A stretch of DNA of 37,862 nt from Enhydrobacter aerosaccus (GTDB lineage: Bacteria; Pseudomonadota; Alphaproteobacteria; Reyranellales; Reyranellaceae): positions 1-37,862 of the forward strand of contig CAIWTJ010000204.1 in assembly GCA_903915535.1 (NCBI GenBank). Direction: 5' to 3'. Positions 7,470 to 15,556 of the stretch are shown in pieces. Made by a program: the position numbers and the translations under genes. Within the stretch, counting starts at the first letter, position 1. Every line of letters begins with the position of its first letter. The notes under the pieces were generated by a model. It searched no databases, was not told the DNA's origin, and saw only the letters and a list, made by a program, of their open reading frames with translations.

Positions 7470-8146
7470 GTCCGTCTCTGTCTGCCCGTTGTCCCTACCG
7501 CGCCGTGCCGCGCAAGCTCAAGTGCCCTTTTGGCGGGAAGACCGAGTCCCTGCAAAACGGTCGCGACGACAGACTGCTCGTAACCCGCCGGCATTCGGCC
7601 GAGCGCGATGTATCGCATGCCCAGCATGACGACTCCGTGAACCAGGTCGACGGCCGCCGTCTCCCCGAAAATCCTGAAGTCCTTCTGGCGTACGCCGAGC
7701 TGGATGTCGCTCCGCACCACGGTGCCGATCGTCCTCAACAGGTCGGGCGCATTCACCGCCAGCTCCAGGATCAGCATCGCCCTCTTGGGGGTCTGGCGCG
7801 CAATGGCAAGGTAGCGAAGGCAGCCGTTGGCCATGCGCTCGGCCCCGCGAGGCAGCACGCGGCGGCTTTCCAGGGCGCGCTGCTCCAGTTCGCGGATGAT
7901 CGAGACGGACACCGCCGCAACGACGTCGGTCCTGCCCTTGAAGTGGTTGTAGACGGTCCCGACCGTAACCCCGGCATCGACTGCAATTTCCTTCAAGGAC
8001 GATGATGCGATGCCGCGGGCGCTGAACACCGATATTGCAGAAGCGATGATTTTCTGACGCGTGCGTTCGCGCTTCGGCACTCTTTTTTCATGGCCGGTTG
8101 TAAGTGCAATTTCATTGCGCTTGCTGTTCAATTTTGTACGCGCCAT
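7466..8146 (-). CDS. TetR/AcrR family transcriptional regulator
   Basis: A 226-residue one-component repressor. The N-terminal 30 residues are basic and probably disordered. The TetR helix-turn-helix follows at about residues 28-75 ('RTRQKIIASAISVFSARGI', 'LKEIAVDAGVTVGTVYNHFKGRTDV'). The remainder is a helical ligand-binding domain without recognisable ligand residues. The ATG at 8146 lies inside a TTGTA-N7-TACAA inverted repeat, consistent with autoregulation. The stop overlaps the GTG of the patatin gene. It is divergent from the sulfatase operon with only 45 bases between start codons, so it likely controls both directions. Confidence 0.9.
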   Translation of the reverse strand: MARTKLNSKRNEIALTTGHEKRVPKRERTRQKIIASAISVFSARGIASSSLKEIAVDAGVTVGTVYNHFKGRTDVVAAVSVSIIRELEQRALESRRVLPRGAERMANGCLRYLAIARQTPKRAMLILELAVNAPDLLRTIGTVVRSDIQLGVRQKDFRIFGETAAVDLVHGVVMLGMRYIALGRMPAGYEQSVVATVLQGLGLPAKRALELARHGAVGTTGRQRRT

Positions 8147-8150
8147 ACAA
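8134..8150. promoter_or_regulatory. putative TetR operator, TTGTA-N7-TACAA
   Basis: A 17-base inverted repeat with five perfect pairs in each arm, flanked by A/T runs, overlapping the start codon of the TetR gene. TACAAT at 8146-8151 could also serve as a -10 box for the plus-strand operon. Size and position fit a TetR-family site. Not proven. Confidence 0.4.
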
Positions 8151-8169
8151 TTTTCGGGGACGATGTTTG

Positions 8170-8198
8170 CTTATAGGCGCGAGGGACCCGGATGTCAG
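8170..8198 (-). promoter_or_regulatory. putative sigma70 promoter for the TetR-patatin operon
   Basis: On the minus strand: CTGACA (8193-8198), 17-base spacer, TATAAG (8170-8175), both five of six consensus positions. The start site near 8163 places the TTGTA-N7-TACAA repeat just downstream, a roadblock position for autorepression. Confidence 0.5.
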
Positions 8199-9955
8199 AC
8201 ATTAATAATAGCAAGATTTCACGTCGCACCCTGTTGGGCACGGCCGCCGCTTCCGCAGCGCTGCTTGCAGACGCACCGGTCCAGATCGCGCAGGCGCAGG
8301 GCAATGCGCCGTCCGTCGCGCGCCCGCGCGGCCCGCTCAACGTTCTTTTCGTCTTCACCGACCAGGAGCGTTTCCACGCAAGCTGGCCGAAGGGCCTGTC
8401 GCTTCCCGGTCACGAGCGGATGGAGCGCACCGGCGTTACCTTCACGAACCACCAGTGTCCCGCGACGATGTGCACGTCGTCGCGCTCGGTGATCGTCACG
8501 GGCCTGCAGACGGCGGACAACGGGATGTACGAGAACCTCGACGTGCCGTGGATGAAGGACCTGCCGACGAAGAACCCGACGATCGGCCATATGCTGCGCA
8601 AGGCGGGCTACTACACCGCCTACAAGGGCAAGTGGCACCTCAGCCGGGACTTCGACACCACTTCGATCGACAAGTTCATGACGCCGGGGATGGAGAAGTA
8701 CGGCTTTGCCGACAATTTCTCCCCGGGCGACCTGATCGGCCACACGCTGGGCGGCTACAGCTTCGACCACATCACCGCGGGCAGCGCGATCAACTGGCTG
8801 CGCACCAAGGGCCGGCCGCTGAGCGACGACGGCAAGCCGTGGTGCATGTACGTGAGCTTCGTCAATCCGCACGACATCATGTACTTCAACACCTACGCTC
8901 CGGGCGAGAATGTGCAGGACACCGGCAAGCTGCGGCTTCACGCGGCGCGCGCGCCCGAGCACGCGCTGTACAAGACGAGCTGGGACGTGCCGATCTCGCC
9001 CAGCCTGCGCCAGCCGTTCGACGCGCCGGGACGTCCCAAGGCGCACGGCGAATTCGACCGCATCTGGGATTACATCCTGGGCAACGTGCCGCTCGAGGAT
9101 GCGCGCTGGAAGCGTTTCAACGACTACTACCTGAACTGCCTCCGCAACGTCGACCGTTCGATCGAAGCGCTGCTCGCCGAGCTCGAGTCGCTGCAGCTCG
9201 ACCAGAACACGATCGTGATCTTCACCTCGGATCACGGCGAGATGGCGGGCGCCCACGGCCTGCGCGGCAAGGGCCCGTTCACCTATCAGGAGACCAGCCA
9301 CCTGCCGCTGTATGTGGTGCATCCCGACGTCAAGGGCGGCCAGCAGTGCAAGTCGCTGAGCAGCCACATCGACTTCGTGCCGACGATTCTGTCGATGGCC
9401 GGCATCAAGCCCGACCGCGCGGGCGAGATCGCCGGCCGCGCGCTTCCGGGCAAGGACCTGTCGCCGCTCTTGTCCAATCCGGGCAGCCAGGCCATTGACG
9501 CCGCCCGTGCCGCCACGCTGTTCACCTACAGCGGACTGGCCAGCAACGACGCGGGCGTCTTCGACTTCGCCGCCAAGGCCGCCATGGCGGGCAAGAATCC
9601 CAAGGAGGAGGCCAAGGCTCAGGGCTTCAAGCCCGACCTCAAGAAGCGCGGCCATGTGCGCTCGGCGTTCGACGGGCGCTACCGGTTCACGCGTTACTTC
9701 TCGCCGCTCGACCACAACAGCCCGACGACCGTGGACGAGCTCTTCAAGTGGAACGACGTCGAACTCTACGACATCGCCCAGGACCCGGGCGAGATGAAGA
9801 ACCTCGCCACCGATCGCGTCGCCAACAACGCCCTGCTGCAGACCATGAACGGCAAGCTCGAGGCGGTGATCAAGGCCGAGATCGGCAAGGACGACGGCCG
9901 CGAGTTGCCCGAGATCGCCGGCATCACCTGGGGCCTCGACAAGGTGGACCTCTAG
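8192..9955 (+). CDS. sulfatase-like hydrolase (alkaline phosphatase superfamily), Tat-exported
   Basis: A 587-residue exported hydrolase of the sulfatase family. A Tat signal is present (SRRTLLGTAAA, residues 10-20, probable cleavage after AQA near 36). Metal ligands begin with D57-Q58 in 'FVFTDQER'. The residue normally converted to formylglycine is C94 in C-T-S-S-R (94-98), where the canonical motif is C-x-P-S-R; the proline is serine. K147 (GKWHL) and D347-H348 (SDHGEM) complete the usual active site. It could hydrolyse sulfate or phosphonate/phosphate esters; substrate not deducible. The start has GAGGGA five bases upstream. It is the first gene of the exported-protein cluster, three bases from the next gene. 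Confidence 0.9.
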   Translation: MSDINNSKISRRTLLGTAAASAALLADAPVQIAQAQGNAPSVARPRGPLNVLFVFTDQERFHASWPKGLSLPGHERMERTGVTFTNHQCPATMCTSSRSVIVTGLQTADNGMYENLDVPWMKDLPTKNPTIGHMLRKAGYYTAYKGKWHLSRDFDTTSIDKFMTPGMEKYGFADNFSPGDLIGHTLGGYSFDHITAGSAINWLRTKGRPLSDDGKPWCMYVSFVNPHDIMYFNTYAPGENVQDTGKLRLHAARAPEHALYKTSWDVPISPSLRQPFDAPGRPKAHGEFDRIWDYILGNVPLEDARWKRFNDYYLNCLRNVDRSIEALLAELESLQLDQNTIVIFTSDHGEMAGAHGLRGKGPFTYQETSHLPLYVVHPDVKGGQQCKSLSSHIDFVPTILSMAGIKPDRAGEIAGRALPGKDLSPLLSNPGSQAIDAARAATLFTYSGLASNDAGVFDFAAKAAMAGKNPKEEAKAQGFKPDLKKRGHVRSAFDGRYRFTRYFSPLDHNSPTTVDELFKWNDVELYDIAQDPGEMKNLATDRVANNALLQTMNGKLEAVIKAEIGKDDGRELPEIAGITWGLDKVDL

Positions 9956-9958
9956 GAC

Positions 9959-10819
9959 ATGCGCAAGCTTCTCGCTCTACCGGCGATCGCCCTCGCGCTC
10001 GCGGCCCTGCCCGCGCGCGCCGAGGAAAAGCAGACTCCGTCCGAGTGGACTTTCTCGGTCACGCCCTACGCCTGGCTGATGGGCGCAACCGGCAGCCTGA
10101 CCGCGAAGGGCCAGACGGTCGACGTCAACGCGGGCATCGTCGACATGTTCGGCAAGACCGACACGCTGACGGCCCTGATGGCCAATACCGAGGCGCGCCA
10201 TGGCAAGCTCGCGTTCGGTCTCGACCTCATCTACACGAAGATGGTGGCGACACCGGCCTTCGCCACCCTGCGCAATCCCACGCCGTGGCTGAGCTTCTCG
10301 GCGAATGCCGGCGCCAATGTCACGTCGACGATGGTCGTCGTCGAAGGCTCGGCGAGCTACGAGATCGCGCGGCCCGCGCCCACGACCGCGATCGACGCCC
10401 TGGTGGGACTCCGCTACTGGCACGTCAGCACCGACATCGATCTCGCCTTCACCGCGACCGGATCCATCAGCACTCCCTTTGACATCGGCCTGTCCCGCAC
10501 CGGAGGCTTCGCCGTGGCCAGCAGCGGCAGCATGGACTGGGCCGATCCGATCCTGGGCTTCGCCGTGCGGCACGACCTTGCACCCAACCATCATCTGCGC
10601 CTGCGCGGCGATGTCGGCGGCTTCGGCGTCGGCAGCCAGTTCACCTGGCAGACCTTTGCGGGCTACGCCTATGACTTCAGTCCGGGATCGACGACGTGGT
10701 CCGCCGTGCTGGGATACCGCGCGCTCGGCATCAACTACTCGGCCGGCAGCGGTCTCGATTCGCGTAGCGTCAATCTCGTGCTGCACGGTCCGGTCCTCGG
10801 ACTGACGGCCCGCTTCTAG
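9959..10819 (+). CDS. outer-membrane beta-barrel protein
   Basis: A 286-residue protein with a Sec signal peptide (MRKLLALPAIALALAALPARA, written here only by its position 1-21). The mature part alternates hydrophobic and polar residues in strands ('WTFSVTPYAWLMG', 'IDALVGLRYWHV', 'WQTFAGYAYDF', 'WSAVLGYRALGINY') and ends in 'LGLTARF', with the terminal phenylalanine typical of BamA-inserted barrels. I recognise no specific family; it resembles uncharacterised periplasmic/outer-membrane proteins of about 280 residues. It starts three bases after the sulfatase stop, so the two are co-transcribed. It may act as a pore or a partner for the secreted sulfatase. Confidence 0.8.
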   Translation: MRKLLALPAIALALAALPARAEEKQTPSEWTFSVTPYAWLMGATGSLTAKGQTVDVNAGIVDMFGKTDTLTALMANTEARHGKLAFGLDLIYTKMVATPAFATLRNPTPWLSFSANAGANVTSTMVVVEGSASYEIARPAPTTAIDALVGLRYWHVSTDIDLAFTATGSISTPFDIGLSRTGGFAVASSGSMDWADPILGFAVRHDLAPNHHLRLRGDVGGFGVGSQFTWQTFAGYAYDFSPGSTTWSAVLGYRALGINYSAGSGLDSRSVNLVLHGPVLGLTARF

Positions 10820-10830
10820 GGAGACGATCC

Positions 10831-11286
10831 GTGACGGAAGATCTGATTCTTGGCCGGCGGCGGCTGCTCGCCGGATCGGCCGCGGCAACGGGGCTCGTGG
10901 CATTCGGCGCGCAGGCCCAGGACAAGGTGAAGAGCGGGTCCGTCGAGATCGAACAGGTGCAGGTCGCCTTCATCGGCAGTGCCAATCTCGGCGGCGGCAC
11001 GCTCTCCTTCCAGGGCAAGAGCTACCGGTTCTCGGTCGGCGGCCTGGGCGTGGGCGGCTTCGGCGCGTCCAAGATGCAGGCAACGGGCGACGTCTACAAT
11101 CTGAAGGAGCTGCGCCAGTTTCCCGGCGCCTATGGCCAGGCCCGCTACGGTATCGCCGTCGCGGACAAGAGCACGGGCGATCTGTGGCTGCAGAATACCA
11201 ACGGCGTGCTGATCAGCCTGCGCGCCCGGCGGACGGGCCTGGCGCTCTCGCTCGGCGCCGATGCCGTCTTCATCGACTTCAAGTGA
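10831..11286 (+). CDS. small Tat-exported protein, possibly DUF1134/EipA-like
   Basis: A 151-residue protein with a Tat signal (GRRRLLAGSAAATGLVAFGAQA, cleavage near residue 30). The mature part is glycine-rich beta structure ('AFIGSANLGGGTLSFQGKSYRF', then 'GGLGVGGFGASKM') and ends 'LSLGADAVFIDFK'. It faintly resembles DUF1134/EipA periplasmic proteins linked to cell envelope integrity in alphaproteobacteria; I could not confirm this. The start is GTG at 10831, eleven bases after the barrel gene, with GGGAGA upstream. No catalytic motif is visible. Confidence 0.7.
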   Translation: MTEDLILGRRRLLAGSAAATGLVAFGAQAQDKVKSGSVEIEQVQVAFIGSANLGGGTLSFQGKSYRFSVGGLGVGGFGASKMQATGDVYNLKELRQFPGAYGQARYGIAVADKSTGDLWLQNTNGVLISLRARRTGLALSLGADAVFIDFK

Positions 11287-11294
11287 GGCCCGCG

Positions 11295-11840
11295 ATGATT
11301 TTCATCTCCTTGGCCCGTCGTCTCGCCGGTGCGGCTCTTCTGGCGTGGTTGTCGGTCATTGCCTCGCAGGCCCACGCGCAGGACGGACCGCAGTCGTTCA
11401 ACGCCTTCGCGGTCGTCAAGGCAGATGGCTCGATCCTGAGGAGTGCCGAGCGGCAGGCGACCATCGTCACCGCCCTGGGTGGCACGTTGTTCATCGAGAC
11501 CGACGAAGGTCCGGTCGCGGGCGGCCAGATTGCCTGTTCCGGCATGCTGCGCGTCGACCTCGACACGACTCATCAGACGGGCTCCGGCGCCTGCACGTCG
11601 ACGGCCGACGATGGCGCCAAGACATACGGCGAATGGGAATGCGCGGGCTTCAACATGCTGGGCTGCCGCGGCACCTACAAATTGACCGGTGGCACCGATA
11701 GGTTCGCCGGCTTCACCGGCCAGGCCACCGTCATCTGGCGTCCGAACGCGCACGAACTGCAGAAGCAGCTCGATGGCACGGTGCTTCAGAACGCCACCGG
11801 CATTCTGATCTGGCGAGACTTCAAGCTCGAGAAGAAGTGA
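11295..11840 (+). CDS. periplasmic protein of unknown function with paired cysteines
   Basis: A 181-residue protein with a clear Sec signal (residues 1-29, ending SQAHAQD). The mature domain is rich in beta strands ('GGTLFIETDEGPVAGGQIACSG', 'TGGTDRFAGFTGQATVIW') and holds four cysteines that could form two disulfides in the periplasm. The pattern loosely recalls the allene-oxide-cyclase-like barrel fold, which I cannot confirm. ATG at 11295 follows the previous stop by eight bases. Its TGA overlaps the GTG of the DUF3300 gene by four bases, showing translational coupling. Confidence 0.7.
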   Translation: MIFISLARRLAGAALLAWLSVIASQAHAQDGPQSFNAFAVVKADGSILRSAERQATIVTALGGTLFIETDEGPVAGGQIACSGMLRVDLDTTHQTGSGACTSTADDGAKTYGEWECAGFNMLGCRGTYKLTGGTDRFAGFTGQATVIWRPNAHELQKQLDGTVLQNATGILIWRDFKLEKK

Positions 11841-12988
11841 GGATAGAGGCCCCCTCGGTGCAGCGACGCGCCCTGCTCGCCTTCGCCGCCGCCGCCGGCG
11901 CGATGGCCGCAGCGCGCGCTCTGCAGGCGCAGGACGGCACGAAGAAATTCAAGCCCGAAGAGCTCGACCAGATGCTCGCACCGGTCGCTCTCTATCCCGA
12001 TCCGCTTCTGTCGCAGCTGTTGATGGCCGCGGGCTATCCGCTCGAAGTGGTCGAGGCGGCCCGCTGGTCGAAAGCCAATCCAAATCTGAAAGGCGATGCC
12101 GCCGTCGCCGCCGTGAAAGACAAGGACTGGGACACGAGCGTGAAGTCGCTGGTCGCTTTCCCGGGCGTGCTGGCGCAGATGGACGAGCATCTCGAATGGA
12201 CCCAGAGATTGGGCGACGCGACGATCGGCCAGGAGCAGGATGTGGCCGATGCCGTCCAGCGCCTGCGCGCCCGGGCCGCCGCCGCCGGAAATCTGCAGAG
12301 CACGCCGCAACAGACGGTCACCACCCAAGGGGCGGGCGACAACGTGCAATACGTGATCGCGCCGGCGGATCCGACGATCGTCTACGTGCCGTCCTACAAT
12401 CCCACGTGGGTATATGGGCCATGGCCCTATCCAACCTATCCGCCCGTCCATCATCCCGTGGCCGGCGCATTGATGCGCGGCTTCCTGTGGGGCCTCGGCT
12501 TCGCCGCCGCCGGCGCGCTGTTCGGTGGCTGGAACTGGGGCGGCCGCGGCAATTCCTACGTCAACGTGAACGTCAACCGAGCGGTCAACATCGACAACAG
12601 CTTCAACCGCGCGACCGTCAATGCCGATGGCAGGTGGCGACACAATCCGGAACACCGCAGGGCTGTCCCCTATCGCGATGCCGGCACGAGCCGGCAATTC
12701 GGACAGCCGCGCCCCGGAACGGCCCAGCGCGAACAGTTTCGCGGGCGTCCCGACGGTGCACGGCCGGGAGCCGGCGGTCCTGCTCAGCGACCCGGCGGAG
12801 GAGGCCCGGCGACGCGACCTACCGGAGGCGGCGTTCAGAACCGCGGTGCGGCGCAGCGGCCGAATGCGGTGAGCGGCGTCAACAACGGCCAGCAGGTCTC
12901 CCGGGAAACCGCCCGCGGCCAGCAGCAGATGAATCGTGCCGCGTCCCATGGCGGCGCCGGCCCGACGGGCGGCGGAGGTCGGCGATGA
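11837..12988 (+). CDS. DUF3300 domain-containing exported protein
   Basis: A 383-residue protein of the DUF3300 family (function unknown; E. coli YacH is a relative). A Tat-like signal (QRRALLAFAAAAGA) is followed by the family signature 'LDQMLAPVALYPDPLLSQLLMAAGYPLEVVEAARW', quoted here only in part as ALYPDPLLSQLL. Then come 'VAFPGVLAQMDEHLEWTQ' and the tyrosine/proline-rich 'PADPTIVYVPSYNPTWVYG'. After one hydrophobic stretch (about residues 207-228) the C-terminus is low-complexity, rich in G, R, P and Q. Start is GTG at 11837, overlapping the previous stop; its own stop overlaps the ATG of the DUF2950 gene. DUF3300 and DUF2950 genes often occur together. Confidence 0.9.
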   Translation: MRIEAPSVQRRALLAFAAAAGAMAAARALQAQDGTKKFKPEELDQMLAPVALYPDPLLSQLLMAAGYPLEVVEAARWSKANPNLKGDAAVAAVKDKDWDTSVKSLVAFPGVLAQMDEHLEWTQRLGDATIGQEQDVADAVQRLRARAAAAGNLQSTPQQTVTTQGAGDNVQYVIAPADPTIVYVPSYNPTWVYGPWPYPTYPPVHHPVAGALMRGFLWGLGFAAAGALFGGWNWGGRGNSYVNVNVNRAVNIDNSFNRATVNADGRWRHNPEHRRAVPYRDAGTSRQFGQPRPGTAQREQFRGRPDGARPGAGGPAQRPGGGGPATRPTGGGVQNRGAAQRPNAVSGVNNGQQVSRETARGQQQMNRAASHGGAGPTGGGGRR

Positions 12989-13905
12989 TTGCCGCAGTCG
13001 TTCGACGCTGCCTTCCCGTCATTGCGGTCGCCGTTTCCCTGTCGCTGGCAGCGAGCGCCCAGACTCCGCCTTCTGAGCGGACGTTCCCCTCGGCCGACGC
13101 GGCGGCCAATACGCTGACCGAGGCCATCCGCAAGGACGACGATCAGACTGTCTCGGCAATACTGGGCGCGGGCTGGCGCGATTTCGTTCCGGGAAGCCGG
13201 GACGACGAAGACCAGGAGCGCGTCAAATTCCTCGCCGCGTGGGACCAGGCGCACCAGATCGTGCTTTCGGGCGAGGCAAAGGCCCAGGTCCGCGTGGGTA
13301 CGACCGGATATATCATGCCCATTCCGATCGTGAAGGAAGGCAGCACCTGGAGATTCGACGTCGACACCGGACGCCGGGAAATCCAGGCGCAGCAGATCGG
13401 CCGCAACGAACTCACCGTCGTGCAGAGCCTGCTCGCTCTTGTCGATGCGCAACAGGAATACGCAGCCCTCGATCCGATGGGGACTGGCGCCGCGACCTAC
13501 GCCCGTCGATTGATGAGCACGCCCGGCCGGAAGGATGGGCTCTACTGGGAGACGCCGCCCGGCGCACCGCAGAGCCCGTTGGGCGCCCTGGTTGCGAAGG
13601 CGCAGCCGGGCGACGGGCCGGCCGAGGGCTACTACGGCTACAGGTTTCGGCTGCTCTACGGTCAGGGCCCGGCAGCACCGGGCGGCGCCCGTGGCTACAT
13701 CGTCAATGGCCGGATGATCGGGGGCTTTGCCGCGATCGCCTGGCCCGTGCGCTACGGAGAAACGGGCGTAATGACTTTCATCGTCAGCTTCTCGGGCGAC
13801 GTCTATGAGCAGGACCTCGGCCCCGACACCGGCAGGCGCGCCGCGGAGATTACGCTCTTCGATCCCGGCAAGGGCTGGGAAAAAGCCGACACGACGCCGC
13901 CCTGA
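12985..13905 (+). CDS. DUF2950 family periplasmic protein
   Basis: A 306-residue protein of the DUF2950 family. It has a Sec signal (about residues 1-25, ending ASAQ). The family features seen are 'TFPSADAAANTLTEAIRKDD', 'NELTVVQSLLALVDAQQEYA', 'GRKDGLYWETPPGAPQSPLG' and 'YYGYRFRLLYGQGPAAPGGA', then 'GFAAIAWPVRYGETGVMTFIV'. Function unknown; the constant pairing with DUF3300 suggests a joint envelope role. ATG at 12985 overlaps the stop of DUF3300 by four bases (ATGA), so the two are coupled. Confidence 0.9.
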   Translation: MIAAVVRRCLPVIAVAVSLSLAASAQTPPSERTFPSADAAANTLTEAIRKDDDQTVSAILGAGWRDFVPGSRDDEDQERVKFLAAWDQAHQIVLSGEAKAQVRVGTTGYIMPIPIVKEGSTWRFDVDTGRREIQAQQIGRNELTVVQSLLALVDAQQEYAALDPMGTGAATYARRLMSTPGRKDGLYWETPPGAPQSPLGALVAKAQPGDGPAEGYYGYRFRLLYGQGPAAPGGARGYIVNGRMIGGFAAIAWPVRYGETGVMTFIVSFSGDVYEQDLGPDTGRRAAEITLFDPGKGWEKADTTPP

Positions 13906-13974
13906 ACACCGCGCGCAGAAGCAGGTCCAACAAGCGCAACCGGCAAAGCAAACAGGGAAGACTGGAGTTCGGCA

Positions 13975-14787
13975 TTGAGAAAAGTTTTTTGCTGGATGAC
14001 GGTGCCGTTGCTGTCGACCTGCTTCGCTGCCTGCGCGGCCACGCCGCCGCGCACCTCCCTGGATGACGAACCGCCTCGCATCGTCAGCGCCTTCTTCGGG
14101 CTGGATCACGCGCTGCCACCGCAGTCGAGTTTGCTTTTGGAGTGTCGCGAGGCCCCCGGCGCGGACGGCATCCCCGTGACCTTTTCGCGGCGCGTGGTGG
14201 GCCCGATCGATCCGCTCACCTTTACCGTCATCACGCGTTCCGGTGCCCAGCTGCATCCTGCCTGCGCGACGACGCGCCCCGCGAGCTCCCCCTTCAAGAA
14301 CCATACGGTGCTCCTGATTGGCGAGTTGGGACGCGAGGCAACGGACCCGCCCGTGAAGGTGGTGATCGGGGGGCCGTTGGCTCTTGCCGGAGGCGTGGAC
14401 GCACACGGCCTGTCCGCTCCGGTGATTGCGCTGTCCAACGGTCCGGAGATGGTGCTGGCGCTGGGCTTTAAGGCCGGCTCCATTCCCAGCGATTGCCCGG
14501 TTCCCGGAACGCGTACGGTCGTCATGGTCGTCTGGGCCGGAGGTGTGAAGCCCGCACCGGACAAGGACGCCGAGGCACACCGCACCGGCTACACCGTCGT
14601 CACGGCCACCGATAGCCTGGCTCCCTTTGCGCTAGGCGATCTGAACGACGGCAACAACTACGTCCACCTCTGTCTCGACCGCGAGGTGCAGCCTGTGCGC
14701 ATCCGCTTCGCTCCGGGCGTCCTGGTCGATCCCAACGGCGACCGCAACCCCGAGACGTCCGTGGACGTCAGTCTTGAGAGGCCTTGA
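13975..14787 (+). CDS. predicted lipoprotein of unknown function
   Basis: A 270-residue protein starting with TTG at 13975, supported by GGAG seven bases upstream. The signal ends in a lipobox FAAC (Cys20), so it should be lipid-anchored. The mature part begins 'IVSAFFGLDHALPP' and contains several beta strands ('IPVTFSRRVVGPIDPLTFTVIT', 'TRTVVMVVWAGGVKP') with 'VHLCLDREVQPVRIRF' near the end. I do not recognise a family. It is last in the exported-protein cluster, 69 bases after DUF2950, and its 3' end overlaps the convergent ABC ATPase gene by 20 bases. Confidence 0.7.
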   Translation: MRKVFCWMTVPLLSTCFAACAATPPRTSLDDEPPRIVSAFFGLDHALPPQSSLLLECREAPGADGIPVTFSRRVVGPIDPLTFTVITRSGAQLHPACATTRPASSPFKNHTVLLIGELGREATDPPVKVVIGGPLALAGGVDAHGLSAPVIALSNGPEMVLALGFKAGSIPSDCPVPGTRTVVMVVWAGGVKPAPDKDAEAHRTGYTVVTATDSLAPFALGDLNDGNNYVHLCLDREVQPVRIRFAPGVLVDPNGDRNPETSVDVSLERP

Positions 14788-15556
14788 TTGGTTCGCCGCC
14801 GCCGACGCTGCTGCGGTCGAACCCGGCGTTGGAGCGCAGGAGTTCGCGCGTGTAGTCGTGCGTCACCTGGTTGTTCGCCATCGCCGTCGCGCTGGTGATC
14901 TCGACAAGCCGGCCGCCGGTCATTACGCCGATGCGCTCGCAGAGGTGCGCGATGACCGCGAGATCGTGACTGACCATCAGAAGTGTAAGCCCGTACTCGC
15001 GACGCAGGCGGGCGAGCAGGTTCAGGATTTCCGCCTGCACCGAGACGTCGAGCGCGCTGGTGGGCTCGTCGAGCAGCAGGATGCGCGGCTCCAGGATCAG
15101 GGCGCGGGCGATGGCCACGCGCTGGCGCTGGCCCCCGGACAGCTGGTGCGGATAGCGATAGCGATGCTCGCGGCCGAGGCCCACTTCGCCGAGCGCCTGG
15201 ACGATGCGCGCCTCGCCGCGGTCCAGCCGGTGGATCGCGACCGGCAGGGCCAGGATCTGGTCCACCGTCTGGTTGGGATGCAGCGAACCATAGGGATCCT
15301 GGAACACCATCTGGCTCATCTTGCGCTGTGCCGTGGTGCGGCGGCGATCCACGCGGACACCGGCCAGCGTGATCTCACCCTTCGCATGCGGGATCAGCCC
15401 GGCGACGGCGCGCAGCACCGTCGATTTTCCCGAGCCGGATTCGCCCACCAGTCCGACCGCTTCGCCTTCGGGAACGGCCAGCGTGAAATCTTGGACAGCC
15501 GCCACGGCGCGCGGGCCGGTGCCGTAGGCGATGGTCACGTCTTCGAGCGCGATCAT
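14768..15556 (-). CDS. peptide-type ABC transporter ATP-binding protein (DppF/OppF-like)
   Basis: ATPase subunit of a dipeptide/oligopeptide/nickel-type importer, 262 residues. Motifs: Walker A GESGSGKST (residues 37-45), 'MVFQDPYGSLHPNQTV' Q-loop, signature LSGGQRQR, Walker B ILLLDEPTSALD, switch His in MVSHD. The gene is shorter than full-length DppF (about 320) and lacks most of the C-terminal oligopeptide/Zn-cysteine extension, ending soon after 'DYTRELLRSNAGFD'. It is the last gene of the five-gene operon and overlaps its upstream ATPase gene by four bases. Substrate not determined. Confidence 0.92.
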   Translation of the reverse strand: MIALEDVTIAYGTGPRAVAAVQDFTLAVPEGEAVGLVGESGSGKSTVLRAVAGLIPHAKGEITLAGVRVDRRRTTAQRKMSQMVFQDPYGSLHPNQTVDQILALPVAIHRLDRGEARIVQALGEVGLGREHRYRYPHQLSGGQRQRVAIARALILEPRILLLDEPTSALDVSVQAEILNLLARLRREYGLTLLMVSHDLAVIAHLCERIGVMTGGRLVEITSATAMANNQVTHDYTRELLRSNAGFDRSSVGGGEPIKASQD

